Part shown: positions 17,707 through 27,015 of the stretch, in pieces | How positions within the stretch are numbered: position 1 is the first letter of the stretch | How the letters are laid out: each line of letters begins with the position of its first letter | Assembly (NCBI RefSeq): GCF_014257025.1 | Contig: NZ_JACMSF010000036.1 | Span: 30,359-94,358 of the forward strand | DNA from: Streptomyces cupreus | Lineage (GTDB): Bacteria; Actinomycetota; Actinomycetes; Streptomycetales; Streptomycetaceae | Reading direction: 5' to 3' | DNA: 64,000 nucleotides | Program-made: the position numbers and the translations under genes | Notes under the pieces: generated by a model | Told to the model about the DNA's origin: nothing | Database searches by the model: none | Seen by the model: only the letters and a program-made list of their open reading frames with translations

Positions 17707-17861
17707 CCCACGGCGACAGGCGTGTCCCCGACGGGTACGCGTTCCTTGTTCTTGCCGCGCGGCTCGGACCAGCGGCGCACGCACGGCTTCTCCACCCATT
17801 CGTACAGCGTCCAGGAGGCCGGCAGCCGTCCAGGACGAGGAGGTCCGCTTCACGGCGGCCC

Positions 17862-18428
17862 TCAGCCCTGCCCCTCCATCTCCTGGTTCAACTGGTTGAG
17901 CAGCCGGGCCAGTTCCGAGACCTCGCGAGGGTCCCAGCCGGAAAGCCGGCGGGCGTACCGCGCCCGTCGGGCCTCCCGTACCTTGCCCACCCGCCCTCGG
18001 CCCTCCTCGGTCAGATGGACCAGCCAGGCCCGCCCGTCGGCGGGGTCGGGCTCGCGGGCGACCAGACCGAGGTCCTCCAGGGCGCGCAACTGCCGGGACA
18101 TGGTGGCCTTGCCGACGCCGATATAGGCGGCGAGCTCGGTCGCCCGCTGCCGACCGCACTCGTCGAGGCGGATCAGCAGCCCGTAGGCGGCGGACTCCAG
18201 ATCCGGATGCACTTCGCGGGCCATCTCGCCCTGGCTGGCCCGGGCCCGCCGCAGCAGTACGGTCAGCTCCCGCTCCAGGGACAGGAACTCGGGCTGCTCC
18301 ACACCATGCCCGGGCATCCCCGCGGACACCCCGGATCCGACTCGACGTCCGTCGCCGTTTCCGTCTTCGCGCACGTCAGCCCCTGCCTCGGTTTCCCAGT
18401 ACTGAAAGTTTCCGTCACATGCTGTCAT
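17862..18428 (-). CDS. MarR family transcriptional regulator
   Basis: The 188-residue regulator has a MarR winged helix at about residues 85-150: ATELAAYIGVGKATMSRQLRALEDLGLV, then wing DPADGRAWLVHLTEEG. The N-terminal tail (about 45 residues) is not typical, and a shorter start at 18317 would give a 151-residue protein of normal MarR length. The longer start is listed because GGAG sits about 8 bp before it. It is divergent from the lysozyme gene. The ligand and targets are unknown. Confidence 0.85.
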   Translation of the reverse strand: MTACDGNFQYWETEAGADVREDGNGDGRRVGSGVSAGMPGHGVEQPEFLSLERELTVLLRRARASQGEMAREVHPDLESAAYGLLIRLDECGRQRATELAAYIGVGKATMSRQLRALEDLGLVAREPDPADGRAWLVHLTEEGRGRVGKVREARRARYARRLSGWDPREVSELARLLNQLNQEMEGQG

Positions 18429-18673
18429 CGCCGCAGCTCCGCCAGTATTTCTCAGGCGTAGACCAACGGCAGCCCCCAGTCCCTCTTCCACCCGCCGGTC
18501 CCCGTCCGTAGCTTCGTTCCCAGGCACCGACTGGCATGCCCACGCCAGCATCGTCCGACGGCGGACCAACAGCGGGCCAACGACGATCCGCCCACCCCCC
18601 CCCGTCCCGGCGTCGCCATGCCCCGCGTCACAGGTCTCCCCACCGAGCACCACCGAGCCTTCGGAGGCACGCT

Positions 18674-19483
18674 ATGCGTGTGCACAGACCCGGACTGCTC
18701 CGCCTCTGCCTCACGGCACTCCTGCTCACAGCGCTGTCCCTCACGTTCGCCACCCCCAGTTCAGCGGCCGACTCCCCCGCCCGCGGCTCCGCCTACATGG
18801 GCATGGGCGTCCCGGCCCACGACGGCGTCCACGGCCTCCCCCGAGGCACCCGCATCACCCAGACGGAGGGCGTCGACGTCTCCTCCCACCAGGGCAACGT
18901 GGCCTGGTCGACCCTCTGGAACAGCGGTGTGAAGTGGGCCTATGTGAAGGCCTCGGAGGGCACGTACTACACGAACCCGTACTTCGCGCAGCAGTACAAC
19001 GGCTCCTACAACGTCGGCATGATCCGCGGCGCCTACCACTTCGCCACCCCGGACACCACGTCCGGCGCAACCCAGGCCAACTACTTCGTGGACCACGGCG
19101 GCGGCTGGTCCCGCGACGGCAGGACCCTCCCCGGCGCCCTCGACATCGAGTGGAACCCGTACGGCGCGGCCTGCTACGGCAAGACCCAGACCGGAATGGT
19201 CACCTGGATCCGCGACTTCCTGAACCAGTACAAGGCCCGCACGGGCCGGCACGCGGTGATCTACACGTCGACGAGCTGGTGGACCCAGTGCACGGGCAAC
19301 TACTCCGGCTTCGGCGCCAGCAATCCGCTGTGGATCGCGCGGTACGCCTCGACGGTGGGGACGCTGCCGGCGGGCTGGAGCTACTACACGATGTGGCAGT
19401 ACACCTCGACCGGCCCGACGGTCGGCGACCACAACAGGTTCAACGGGGCGCTGGACCGGGTCCAGGCCCTGGCCTACGGCTGA
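18674..19483 (+). CDS. Secreted GH25 muramidase (lysozyme)
   Basis: The 269-residue protein has a Sec signal peptide (about residues 1-32, ending SSA-AD). A glycoside hydrolase 25 domain runs from TEGVDVSSHQGNVAW (catalytic-pocket Asp) through KASEGTYYTNPYF and ALDIEWNPYG (DxE active site) to the C-terminal MWQYTSTG strand. GH25 enzymes cut the MurNAc-GlcNAc bond; Streptomyces examples resemble cellosyl and mutanolysin. No separate wall-binding domain is present. A strong terminator follows. Confidence 0.94.
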   Translation: MRVHRPGLLRLCLTALLLTALSLTFATPSSAADSPARGSAYMGMGVPAHDGVHGLPRGTRITQTEGVDVSSHQGNVAWSTLWNSGVKWAYVKASEGTYYTNPYFAQQYNGSYNVGMIRGAYHFATPDTTSGATQANYFVDHGGGWSRDGRTLPGALDIEWNPYGAACYGKTQTGMVTWIRDFLNQYKARTGRHAVIYTSTSWWTQCTGNYSGFGASNPLWIARYASTVGTLPAGWSYYTMWQYTSTGPTVGDHNRFNGALDRVQALAYG

Positions 19484-19491
19484 GCGCACGA

Positions 19492-19529
19492 CGAAGGCCC
19501 GGGCCTCCCTCACGGGACCCGGGCCTTCG
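19492..19529. terminator. Terminator between the convergent lysozyme and lon genes
   Basis: GAAGGCCCGGG (from 19493) pairs with CCCGGGCCTTC (to 19528) around a 14-base loop. With genes converging from both sides it can work in both directions. Confidence 0.8.
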
Positions 19530-19559
19530 CCCTTGTCCGGCAGCGTCCTCCCCCAGTGC

Positions 19560-21995
19560 TCAACGCCTGGGAGGTGCCCCCATCGCCGCTACCGGAACCT
19601 CCGGCTGCGCGCCGTTCGTGGCCGGGGACAGGGCCAGGTCCAGGACCTGGCGCACGTCCGTCACGGCGTGCACGTCGAGCTTCTCCAGGACCTCGGCGGG
19701 GACGTCGTCGAGGTCGGGCTCGTTGCGCTTGGGGATGATCACCGTGGTGACCCCGGCGCGGTGGGCGGCCAGCAGCTTCTGCTTCACTCCGCCGATCGGC
19801 AGGACGCGGCCGGTCAGGGACACCTCGCCCGTCATCGCCACGTCCGTGCGGACCAGGCGGCCCGACAGCAGCGAGGCGAGTGCCGTCGTCATCGTGACGC
19901 CCGCGCTCGGGCCGTCCTTCGGGACCGCGCCCGCCGGGAAGTGGATGTGCACGCCCCGGTCCTTCAGGTCGCCGACCGGCAGTTCGAATTCGGCGCCGCG
20001 CGAGCGGAGGAAGGACAGGGCGATCTGCGCGCTCTCCTTCATCACATCACCGAGCTGGCCGGTCAGGGTCAGGCCCGCCGCGCCCGTCTCCGGGTCGGCG
20101 AGGGACGCCTCCACGAACAGCACGTCACCGCCGGCGCCGGTCACCGCGAGACCGGTCGCCACGCCCGGGACCGCCGTGCGGCGTTCCGCCGGGTCCTGGG
20201 CCGACTCGGGCACGTGGTGCGGACGGCCGATCAGGCCGCGCAGGTCGCCGTCCGTCACGGTGAACGGCAGCTCCCGCTCGCCCAACTCGTGCTGGGCCGC
20301 GACCTTGCGCAGCAGCCTGGCGATCGAGCGCTCCAGGTTGCGGACGCCCGCCTCGCGCGTGTACTCACCGGCGAGCTTGCGCAGCGCGCTCTCGTCCAGC
20401 GTCACCTCGTCCTTGTTCAGACCGGCCCGCTCCAACTGGCGCGGAAGCAGGTGGTCACGGGCGATGACGACCTTCTCGTCCTCGGTGTAACCGTCGAGGC
20501 GGACCAGCTCCATACGGTCGAGCAGGGCCTCCGGGATGGCTTCCAGGACGTTGGCCGTGGCGAGGAACACGACGTCGCTGAGGTCGAGTTCGACCTCCAG
20601 GTAGTGGTCGCGGAAGGTGTGGTTCTGCGCCGGGTCCAGGACCTCCAGCAGGGCCGCGGCCGGATCGCCGCGGAAATCCGAGCCCACCTTGTCGATCTCG
20701 TCGAGCAGGACCACCGGGTTCATCGACCCGGCCTCCTTGATGGCCCGCACGATCCGGCCGGGCAGCGCGCCGACGTAGGTACGCCGGTGGCCGCGGATCT
20801 CCGCCTCGTCGCGGACGCCGCCGAGGGCGACGCGGACGAACTTGCGGCCCATCGCGTGGGCGACCGACTCGCCGAGCGAGGTCTTGCCGACGCCGGGCGG
20901 TCCGACGAGGGCGAGGACGGCACCGCCGCGGCGGCCTCCCACGACACCCAGGCCCCGGTCGGTACGGCGCTTGCGCACCGCCAGGTACTCGGTGATCCGC
21001 TCCTTGACGTCCTCCAGGCCGGCGTGCTCGGCGTCGAGGATCGCCTTGGCGCCCTGGATGTCGTAGGCGTCCTGCGTCCGCTCGTTCCAGGGCAGTTCGA
21101 GGACGGTGTCCAGCCAGGTGCGGATCCACGAGCCCTCGGGCGACTGGTCGCTGGAGCGCTCCAGCTTGTCGACCTCCTTGAGGGCGGCCTCGCGGACCTT
21201 CTCGGGCAGGTCGGCGGCCTCGACGCGGGCGCGGTAGTCGTCGGACTCCTCGCCGTCCTTCTCGCCGTTCAGCTCGCGCAGCTCCTTGCGGACGGCCTCC
21301 AGCTGGCGGCGCAGCAGGAACTCGCGCTGCTGCTTGTCGACGCCTTCCTGGACGTCCTTGGCGATGGTCTCGGCGACGTCCTGCTCGGCGAGGTGGTCGC
21401 GCAGTTGCTGGGTGGCGAGCTTGAGCCGGGCGACCGGGTCGGCGGTCTCCAGCAGCTCGACCTTCTGTTCGGTGGTGAGGAAGGGCGAGTACCCGGAGTT
21501 GTCGGCGAGCGCGGACACGTCGTCGATGGCCTGGACACGGTCCACGACCTGCCAGGCGCCGCGCTTGCGCAGCCAGGCGGTGGCGAGCGCCTTGTACTCC
21601 GTCACCAGATCCGCGACCTGTCCCGGCAGCGGGTCGGGCGCGCTGTCGTCGATCCGGGTGCCCTCGACCCAGAGGGCCGCGCCGGGCCCGTTCGTCCCGG
21701 CCCCGATCTTCACGCGGTCGCGGCCGCGGATCAGGGCGCCCGGGTCACCGTCGGCGAGCCGGCCCACCTGCTCGACCGTGCCGAGCACGCCGGTGCTCGC
21801 GTACGTGCCGTCGATGCGTGGAACGAGCAGCACCCGTGGCTTTCCCGGCTGGGAACGGGCGGCGACCTGGGCCGCCTCCACGGCGGCGCGTACATCGGCG
21901 TCGTTCAGATCCAGCGGGACCACCATTCCGGGCAGCACGACCTCGTCGTCGAGCGGCAGCACAGGCAGGGTGAGCGGTGTGGACGTCGAAGCCAT
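19560..21995 (-). CDS. lon: ATP-dependent protease Lon
   Basis: The 811-residue LonA has an N-terminal LAN domain (about residues 8-205), a coiled coil, an AAA+ module with Walker A GPPGVGKTS and Walker B PVVLLDEIDK, and a protease domain with the catalytic dyad Ser697 (DGPSAG) and Lys740 (GGVKQK). It degrades misfolded and regulatory proteins in the cytosol. The ATG at 21995 has GGGGAG upstream and gives the standard N-terminus. An HspR-type inverted repeat lies about 22-42 bp upstream, which fits the known HspR control of Streptomyces lon. Confidence 0.97.
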   Translation of the reverse strand: MASTSTPLTLPVLPLDDEVVLPGMVVPLDLNDADVRAAVEAAQVAARSQPGKPRVLLVPRIDGTYASTGVLGTVEQVGRLADGDPGALIRGRDRVKIGAGTNGPGAALWVEGTRIDDSAPDPLPGQVADLVTEYKALATAWLRKRGAWQVVDRVQAIDDVSALADNSGYSPFLTTEQKVELLETADPVARLKLATQQLRDHLAEQDVAETIAKDVQEGVDKQQREFLLRRQLEAVRKELRELNGEKDGEESDDYRARVEAADLPEKVREAALKEVDKLERSSDQSPEGSWIRTWLDTVLELPWNERTQDAYDIQGAKAILDAEHAGLEDVKERITEYLAVRKRRTDRGLGVVGGRRGGAVLALVGPPGVGKTSLGESVAHAMGRKFVRVALGGVRDEAEIRGHRRTYVGALPGRIVRAIKEAGSMNPVVLLDEIDKVGSDFRGDPAAALLEVLDPAQNHTFRDHYLEVELDLSDVVFLATANVLEAIPEALLDRMELVRLDGYTEDEKVVIARDHLLPRQLERAGLNKDEVTLDESALRKLAGEYTREAGVRNLERSIARLLRKVAAQHELGERELPFTVTDGDLRGLIGRPHHVPESAQDPAERRTAVPGVATGLAVTGAGGDVLFVEASLADPETGAAGLTLTGQLGDVMKESAQIALSFLRSRGAEFELPVGDLKDRGVHIHFPAGAVPKDGPSAGVTMTTALASLLSGRLVRTDVAMTGEVSLTGRVLPIGGVKQKLLAAHRAGVTTVIIPKRNEPDLDDVPAEVLEKLDVHAVTDVRQVLDLALSPATNGAQPEVPVAAMGAPPRR

Positions 21996-22016
21996 GATCT
22001 CCCCTTCGGCAGTCAA

Positions 22017-22037
22017 GTTGAGCTATGCCGACTCAAT
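22017..22037. promoter_or_regulatory. HAIR-like HspR operator upstream of lon
   Basis: TTGAGC, seven bases, then ACTCAA matches the HAIR consensus CTTGAGT-N7-ACTCAAG at 11 of 14 positions with the exact 7-bp spacing. HspR represses the dnaK operon, clpB and lon in Streptomyces through such sites. Confidence 0.8.
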
Positions 22038-22120
22038 GCTTGGGAGAGCTTGAATGTTCCCCGACCTTCGTTCGCTGTGAGCGATCACCGGCACTACACC
22101 CGGTGAGCTGGTCTTTCTCC

Positions 22121-22681
22121 ATGAAGCAGTACGAACAGGACGGTCCGCTGCTGCGGATCGTCGGCGGGTTCCGGGGCTTCGTCAGCCGCGCTCCCTGGGT
22201 GTGCGCGGCGCCCACCTCGACGCGCTCATCACCCGGCAGCGCGACTTCTTCGCGGCACGCGGTGAGGCGGTGGACGGGCCGCCGAGATGGCCGTACGAGA
22301 GCCCGTGCTGCCGTCGGACGTGACGCTGCGGCGGGTCACGGCGGACGCGGCTGGCTCGCCGAGGATCTGATCGGCCGGGTCGCGACCGCGCCGGACGAGA
22401 TCGCCGTATATGTCGCCGAGGCGGACGGGGAAGTCGTCTCCGCCGCTTGGCTGGCCTTCCGCGCGGGCACCGAGCTCGCGAGCCTGTGGGGCGGGTCGAC
22501 ACTCGCCGAGTGGCGGGGCCGGGGCATCTACCGTGCCCTGGTCGCCACCCGCGCCGCACTCGCCGTCGAGCGTGGCGTCACCTATCTGCATGTCGACGCC
22601 TCCGACGACAGCGCGCCCATCCCGCGCCGGCTGGGCTTCGAGGCGGTGACGACGACCACGCCCTACGTCTGGAACCCCTGA
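22121..22681 (+). pseudogene. Broken GNAT N-acetyltransferase
   Basis: A GNAT acetyltransferase can be followed only by changing frame at least three times. The N-terminal part (MKQYEQDGPLLRIVGGFRGF) lies in frame from 22121. The next part (GVRGAHLDALITRQRDFFAARG) is in another frame from about 22198, then MAVREPVLPSDVTLRRVTAD is in a third from 22287. The acetyl-CoA-binding half (EWRGRGIYRALVATRAALA, then FEAVTTTTPYVW) returns to the first. Residues expected between the second and third segments are missing, so there is a deletion as well as frameshifts. A sequencing error cannot explain all of this. Confidence 0.75.
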
Positions 22682-22805
22682 TCCGCCGATCGCAAGGTTC
22701 CCGTGGTCTTCCCGCAACATGGTTCACAGGAACGGGCCGCACACTGCAGGCTCGCTCACAGACTGTGGGTGACTTGCGCGGTTTTACGGGGACTTGGGGA
22801 AGCGG

Positions 22806-24263
22806 ATGACCGAGGGAGAGCGACGGGGGCCTGCCCGGCGCGCGTTGATCGCGGGCGGGGCGGTCGCCGTGGCCGGGGCGGCGGTGCCGCTGGTCTCAAG
22901 TGCGATGAGCGAGAGCGGATCGCGGAGGACTGCCGCGCCCCGCACCGCCACTCCGGTCGCGGGCCGCCGCCCCCGCTCCGACGGCCGGCCCAACATCCTC
23001 CTCGTGCTCACCGACGACCAGCCCAAGGAGACGGAGTGGGCGCTGCCCCGTACCGTCGACTGGCTCGGCGGCAGCGGCACCACCTTCGGGCGGGCCCACG
23101 CCAACACTCCGCTGTGCGCGCCATCGCGGGCCTCGGTCATGTCGGGCCGGTACGCCCACCATCACGGCGTCCTGGACACCCGGCACCCGTACCACCTGGA
23201 CCAGCGCACGACCGTCCAGCGCCGGTTGCACGAGGCGGGTTACCGCACCGGCCTGTTCGGCAAGTACCTCAACTTCTGGCGCACCGGCGGCGACCCGCCC
23301 CACTTCGACGAGTGGCTGCTCCAGGAGCCGGTGCGCTACTTCAACGGCCACTACAACGACAACGGCACCCTCCGGATCATCCCCGGCTACAACACGACCG
23401 TCATCAAGGACCGCGCCCTGGCCTTCATCGAGGCCTCCCGCACCGACGACCGCCCCTGGTTCGCGTACGTCGCCACCCGCTCCGCGCACGAGCCGAACAC
23501 CCCGGAGTCGCGATACGCACGCACGCGCGTGCCCGAGTGGGAGGGCCGCCCGTCGGTCTTCGAAACGAACAAGGGCGACAAGCCGCCCTTCCTCCGAGCC
23601 GCCGACCACTCCTTCACGCAAGGCAGCGCCCTGCGCGCCCGCCAGTTGCGCACCCTGCTCTCCGTGGACGACGCGATGCACGACTTCCGCGAGAAGCTGC
23701 GCGCGCTCGGCCAGTTGGAGAACACCCTGGTGCTGTTCACCAGCGACCACGGCCTGTGCTGGGGCGACCACGGCTGGCTGCGCAAGTCGGTGCCGTACCG
23801 CCCGAGCCTGGAGGTCCCGTGCTACGCGTCCTGGCCGGCCGGCGGCCTGGGCACGCCCCGCACCGACGACCGGCTCACGGGCCTCATCGACATCGCGCCC
23901 ACCTTCCTGGACGCGGCCGGTCTCCCACCCGACCCCGGCCACGACGGCCACTCCCTCCTGAACCCGGACAACGACCGCACGCATCTGCTCGCCGAGTGGT
24001 GGTGGAACCAGCAGGACCGGACGCCGATCCACAGCTGGGCGTCGTACATCGGCAGGACGGAGCAGTACACGGAGTACCACCGCACCCGCCTCGACCGCGC
24101 CGGCCGCCCGACGCTGGGCGACGGGAAGGTGCTGTTCCGGGAGTACTACGACCTGCGGGCCGACCCCTACCAGCTCACCAACCGTCTCCACGGGGCGAGC
24201 GCGGCGGAGGAGCGGCGGCTGGGGATCCCGGAACTGGCTGAGGGGCTGGCTGCTCTTCGGTGA
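22806..24263 (+). CDS. Secreted/anchored sulfatase (arylsulfatase family)
   Basis: The 485-residue sulfatase has an N-terminal signal with RRALIAGGAVAVAGAA (twin-arginine-like), then PNILLVLTDDQ (metal-binding Asp pair) and the formylglycine signature C-A-P-S-R with Cys104. TSDHGLCWGDHG is a second metal-binding block. The Cys-type motif needs a formylglycine-generating enzyme, which is not in this window. It hydrolyses sulfate esters outside the cytoplasm; the substrate is unknown. The ATG at 22806 follows GGGGAA; an upstream in-frame TTG adds only four residues. Confidence 0.9.
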   Translation: MTEGERRGPARRALIAGGAVAVAGAAVPLVSSAMSESGSRRTAAPRTATPVAGRRPRSDGRPNILLVLTDDQPKETEWALPRTVDWLGGSGTTFGRAHANTPLCAPSRASVMSGRYAHHHGVLDTRHPYHLDQRTTVQRRLHEAGYRTGLFGKYLNFWRTGGDPPHFDEWLLQEPVRYFNGHYNDNGTLRIIPGYNTTVIKDRALAFIEASRTDDRPWFAYVATRSAHEPNTPESRYARTRVPEWEGRPSVFETNKGDKPPFLRAADHSFTQGSALRARQLRTLLSVDDAMHDFREKLRALGQLENTLVLFTSDHGLCWGDHGWLRKSVPYRPSLEVPCYASWPAGGLGTPRTDDRLTGLIDIAPTFLDAAGLPPDPGHDGHSLLNPDNDRTHLLAEWWWNQQDRTPIHSWASYIGRTEQYTEYHRTRLDRAGRPTLGDGKVLFREYYDLRADPYQLTNRLHGASAAEERRLGIPELAEGLAALR

Positions 24264-24347
24264 TGAGACCGTGGCCGGCTCGGCTATTTGGGTGAGCTTC
24301 GGGGCCGCGGCGAGCACGGGCGCGTTGGCGGGGCCGGTGATCCGGCG

Positions 24348-25376
24348 CTACCAGAGGACCGGGTTCGGAGCGGTCCACAGCCGGTCGTAGATCGCGCGGA
24401 TGTGCGGTCGGCGGACGGCGGGGTGTCTGGCCAGGGTGTGCAGGAAGAGCCGTCTGTCCGGGTGGAAGGTGTACCCGGGGTGCGGGGGCAGGGGGTAGTC
24501 GTCGCGCAGGACGCCGTCGGGGAGCGTGCCGGAGGCCGGGAGGGGTGAGATCTCCCGGGGGTCGGCGAGATACGCCCAGACGTCCGCGGCCAGCGGGACC
24601 GTGGGGACGGGGGCGGGTGGCTGCCACGGTTCGCCGGTGCGCGGATCGCGGGGGACGAGGGCGATGGCGGCCGTCGTGGTGAGCCCCGGACCGGCCAGGC
24701 CCACGGACTTCGCCGGGCGACCCGGCAGGAGGATCACGGCGGCCGCACGGCCGAACATCTCGGCGAGGAGACCGTCGGGAAAGACCACCGGCTCCCCCTC
24801 ACCGGCCACCACGAGATGGGCAAGCGCAGCACCGACCGCCGCCCTCCAGCGGCCGTCCCAGCCGCCGTCCTGATCGATGGGCGGCGTGGCCCGCACGCTC
24901 GGCTCGGGAGCGGGCCCACCCCCCGGAACGCGGCGTACGGCGCCGGGTTCCAGCCACACGGCCGGCCATATTCCGCAGTCGTCCGTTCGCGTCGCCACCG
25001 CGTCCCCGCACCGCTGGCACGCCAGATTGGGCCCGTCCCCGCCGTTCAGGCCCAGGCAGTAGCCCTCGCACCGCTCGGGGATCAGGGCCAGGCCACGGGA
25101 GTCGCCCGGCGCGAGGGCGATCCGTCCCGGCCCCCCGAAGGACAGCATGTACACCGGCGCGTACACGCCACGGGCCGCCGCCTCCTCCGCCCCGACCTCG
25201 TCGTACTGCCGCCATGGCACCCCCGACGGCTCGGGGTCGACGGCGTACGTCCCCGGCTCCATCAGCGCGGGAAGCAGCACATGCCCATACCCCTGATGGG
25301 CATGCTCGGGGAACGCCACCCGGGAAACCGGCACCGACAGCGCCGCCCCGCACCCGGCGCACCCGAAAACGTCCAC
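24348..25376 (-). CDS. Hypothetical protein with zinc-ribbon-like Cys pairs
   Basis: The 342-residue cytosolic protein carries CAGCG near the N-terminus and CQRCGD around residue 120, plus CEGYCLG, so one or two zinc knuckles are likely. The rest is Pro/Gly/Trp-rich without a recognised domain; the C-terminal third (HPGYTFHPDRRLFLHTLARHP) is basic. It is divergent from the spermidine-synthase-like gene across about 90 bp. No function can be assigned. Confidence 0.65.
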   Translation of the reverse strand: MDVFGCAGCGAALSVPVSRVAFPEHAHQGYGHVLLPALMEPGTYAVDPEPSGVPWRQYDEVGAEEAAARGVYAPVYMLSFGGPGRIALAPGDSRGLALIPERCEGYCLGLNGGDGPNLACQRCGDAVATRTDDCGIWPAVWLEPGAVRRVPGGGPAPEPSVRATPPIDQDGGWDGRWRAAVGAALAHLVVAGEGEPVVFPDGLLAEMFGRAAAVILLPGRPAKSVGLAGPGLTTTAAIALVPRDPRTGEPWQPPAPVPTVPLAADVWAYLADPREISPLPASGTLPDGVLRDDYPLPPHPGYTFHPDRRLFLHTLARHPAVRRPHIRAIYDRLWTAPNPVLW

Positions 25377-25465
25377 GAACCCTCCCCCGTGCCCGGGGGA
25401 TTGTCCCAGCGCCGGGCACCGCGAACCCAGCGGTTTTCTCGCGCCGGACCTGCCAAGATGAACGG

Positions 25466-26143
25466 ATGCCCACTTCGTACGACATCCCCGAAGTCCTGGA
25501 CCGTCGCGAAGGCCCGTACGGCGAGGTCGTGCTGCGGCGGCACGGTGAGCTGCTCCAGATCATCGCCAACGGCTGTTTCCTCATGGACACCTCCGACGGA
25601 CGCTCCGAGCGGCTGCTCGTCGACGCGGCGCGGGACGCGCTGGACGGCAGGCCGGAGCCGAGTGTGCTGATCGGAGGCCTTGGCGTGGGGTTCTCGCTCG
25701 CACACGCCGCCGCCGATCCGCGCTGGGGGCGGATCTCGGTCGTGGAACGCGAGCCCGTCATCATCGACTGGCACCGCACAGGACCGCTCTCGGACCTCAC
25801 CGAACAGGCCTTCTCCGACCCGCGCACCGAGATCCTCGAAGCGGATCTGATCGACTACGTCAATGAGACATCCGACACGTTCGACGCGCTGTGTCTCGAC
25901 ATCGACAACGGCCCCGACTGGACCGTCACCGAGGGAAATCACAGCCTGTACTCGGAGGCCGGACTGGCAAGCTGCGCAAGGGTGTTGAGCCCTGGCGGGG
26001 TACTGGCGGTATGGTCCGCGCAGCCTTCTCCGGAATTCGAAGAAACCTTGCGGAATGCCGGGTTCAATCAGGTGCGTACCGAAGAGATCCCCGTTGCCCG
26101 GGGCGTTCCCGACGTCGTGCACCTCGCCGTCGGACCTGGATAG
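25466..26143 (+). CDS. Spermidine-synthase-like Rossmann methyltransferase-fold protein
   Basis: The 225-residue protein follows the spermidine synthase pattern: GEVVLRRHGELLQIIANG, then SVLIGGLGVGFSLAHAA (nucleotide loop), ISVVEREPVIIDWH, and LCLDIDNGPDW. Putrescine-binding residues are not clearly conserved, so polyamine synthesis is not assured; many actinobacterial proteins of this type are of unknown substrate. The ATG at 25466 is chosen from family similarity. It lies just before a two-component system. Confidence 0.75.
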   Translation: MPTSYDIPEVLDRREGPYGEVVLRRHGELLQIIANGCFLMDTSDGRSERLLVDAARDALDGRPEPSVLIGGLGVGFSLAHAAADPRWGRISVVEREPVIIDWHRTGPLSDLTEQAFSDPRTEILEADLIDYVNETSDTFDALCLDIDNGPDWTVTEGNHSLYSEAGLASCARVLSPGGVLAVWSAQPSPEFEETLRNAGFNQVRTEEIPVARGVPDVVHLAVGPG

Positions 26144-26277
26144 CCGAGCTGCGGTGACTCCCCGTACGCTGCATCCCTGGCGCGGATCATTCAAGCGTCA
26201 ATCGCAAGCATGCGCAGGCATGTGCCAGACAAACGGATCACCCCACGGATTCCGGAAAGCAACTTCAGGGGCGGGCG

Positions 26278-27015
26278 ATGGAGCAGACACACACCTCCCA
26301 CAACGGCACGGCGGCGACCCCGGGCGCACAGCGCCGGGTCCTGGTGGTCGAGGACGATCCGACCATCGTGGACGCCATCGCGGCCCGTCTGCGCGCCGAG
26401 GGATTCCTCGTGCAGACCGCGGGCGACGGGCCCGCGGCCGTCGACACGGCGGAGGCCTGGCAGCCCGACCTGCTGATCCTCGACATCATGCTGCCGGGCT
26501 TCGACGGCCTGGAGGTCTGCCGTCGCGTGCAGGCGCAGCGCCCGGTACCGGTGCTGATGCTCACCGCGCGCGACGACGAGACCGACATGCTGGTCGGGCT
26601 CGGTGTCGGCGCCGACGACTACATGACCAAGCCGTTCTCGATGCGGGAGCTGGCGGCGCGGGTGCACGTCCTGCTGCGGCGCGTGGAGCGTGCGGCCATC
26701 GCCGCGTCCACCCCCCGCTCGGGCATCCTGCGCCTCGGCGAGCTGGAGATCGACCACGCGCAGCGCCGGGTGCGGGTGCGCAGCGAGGACGTCCACCTCA
26801 CACCCACCGAGTTCGACCTCCTGGTGTGCCTGGCGAACACCCCGCGCGCGGTGCTCTCCCGTGAGCAGCTGCTCGCGGAGGTGTGGGACTGGGCGGACGC
26901 CTCCGGCACCCGGACCGTCGACAGCCACATCAAGGCGCTGCGCCGGAAGATCGGCGCCGAGCGCATCCGTACCGTGCACGGCGTGGGCTACGCCCTGGAG
27001 ACCCCGACGCCATGA
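26278..27015 (+). CDS. OmpR/PhoB-type response regulator
   Basis: The 245-residue protein has a receiver domain with acidic pocket Glu25/Asp26, phospho-acceptor Asp69 (LILDIMLP) and Lys118 (TKPF). A winged-helix DNA-binding domain follows with HLTPTEFDLLVCLANTP and a C-terminal GVGYALE strand. Its end overlaps the start of the kinase gene (ATGA), so the pair is coupled. Target genes are unknown; kgd downstream is one candidate by position only. Confidence 0.95.
   Translation: MEQTHTSHNGTAATPGAQRRVLVVEDDPTIVDAIAARLRAEGFLVQTAGDGPAAVDTAEAWQPDLLILDIMLPGFDGLEVCRRVQAQRPVPVLMLTARDDETDMLVGLGVGADDYMTKPFSMRELAARVHVLLRRVERAAIAASTPRSGILRLGELEIDHAQRRVRVRSEDVHLTPTEFDLLVCLANTPRAVLSREQLLAEVWDWADASGTRTVDSHIKALRRKIGAERIRTVHGVGYALETPTP

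Noticed and set aside
17707..17861. Possible short leftward gene (ending EPRGKNKERVPVGDTPVAVG)
   Set aside because: A frame of about 50 codons ends near 17704, but it lacks a good start and family; evidence is too weak.
19533..22106. Long open frame antisense to lon
   Set aside because: Shadow of the lon coding strand; no domain and no conserved start.
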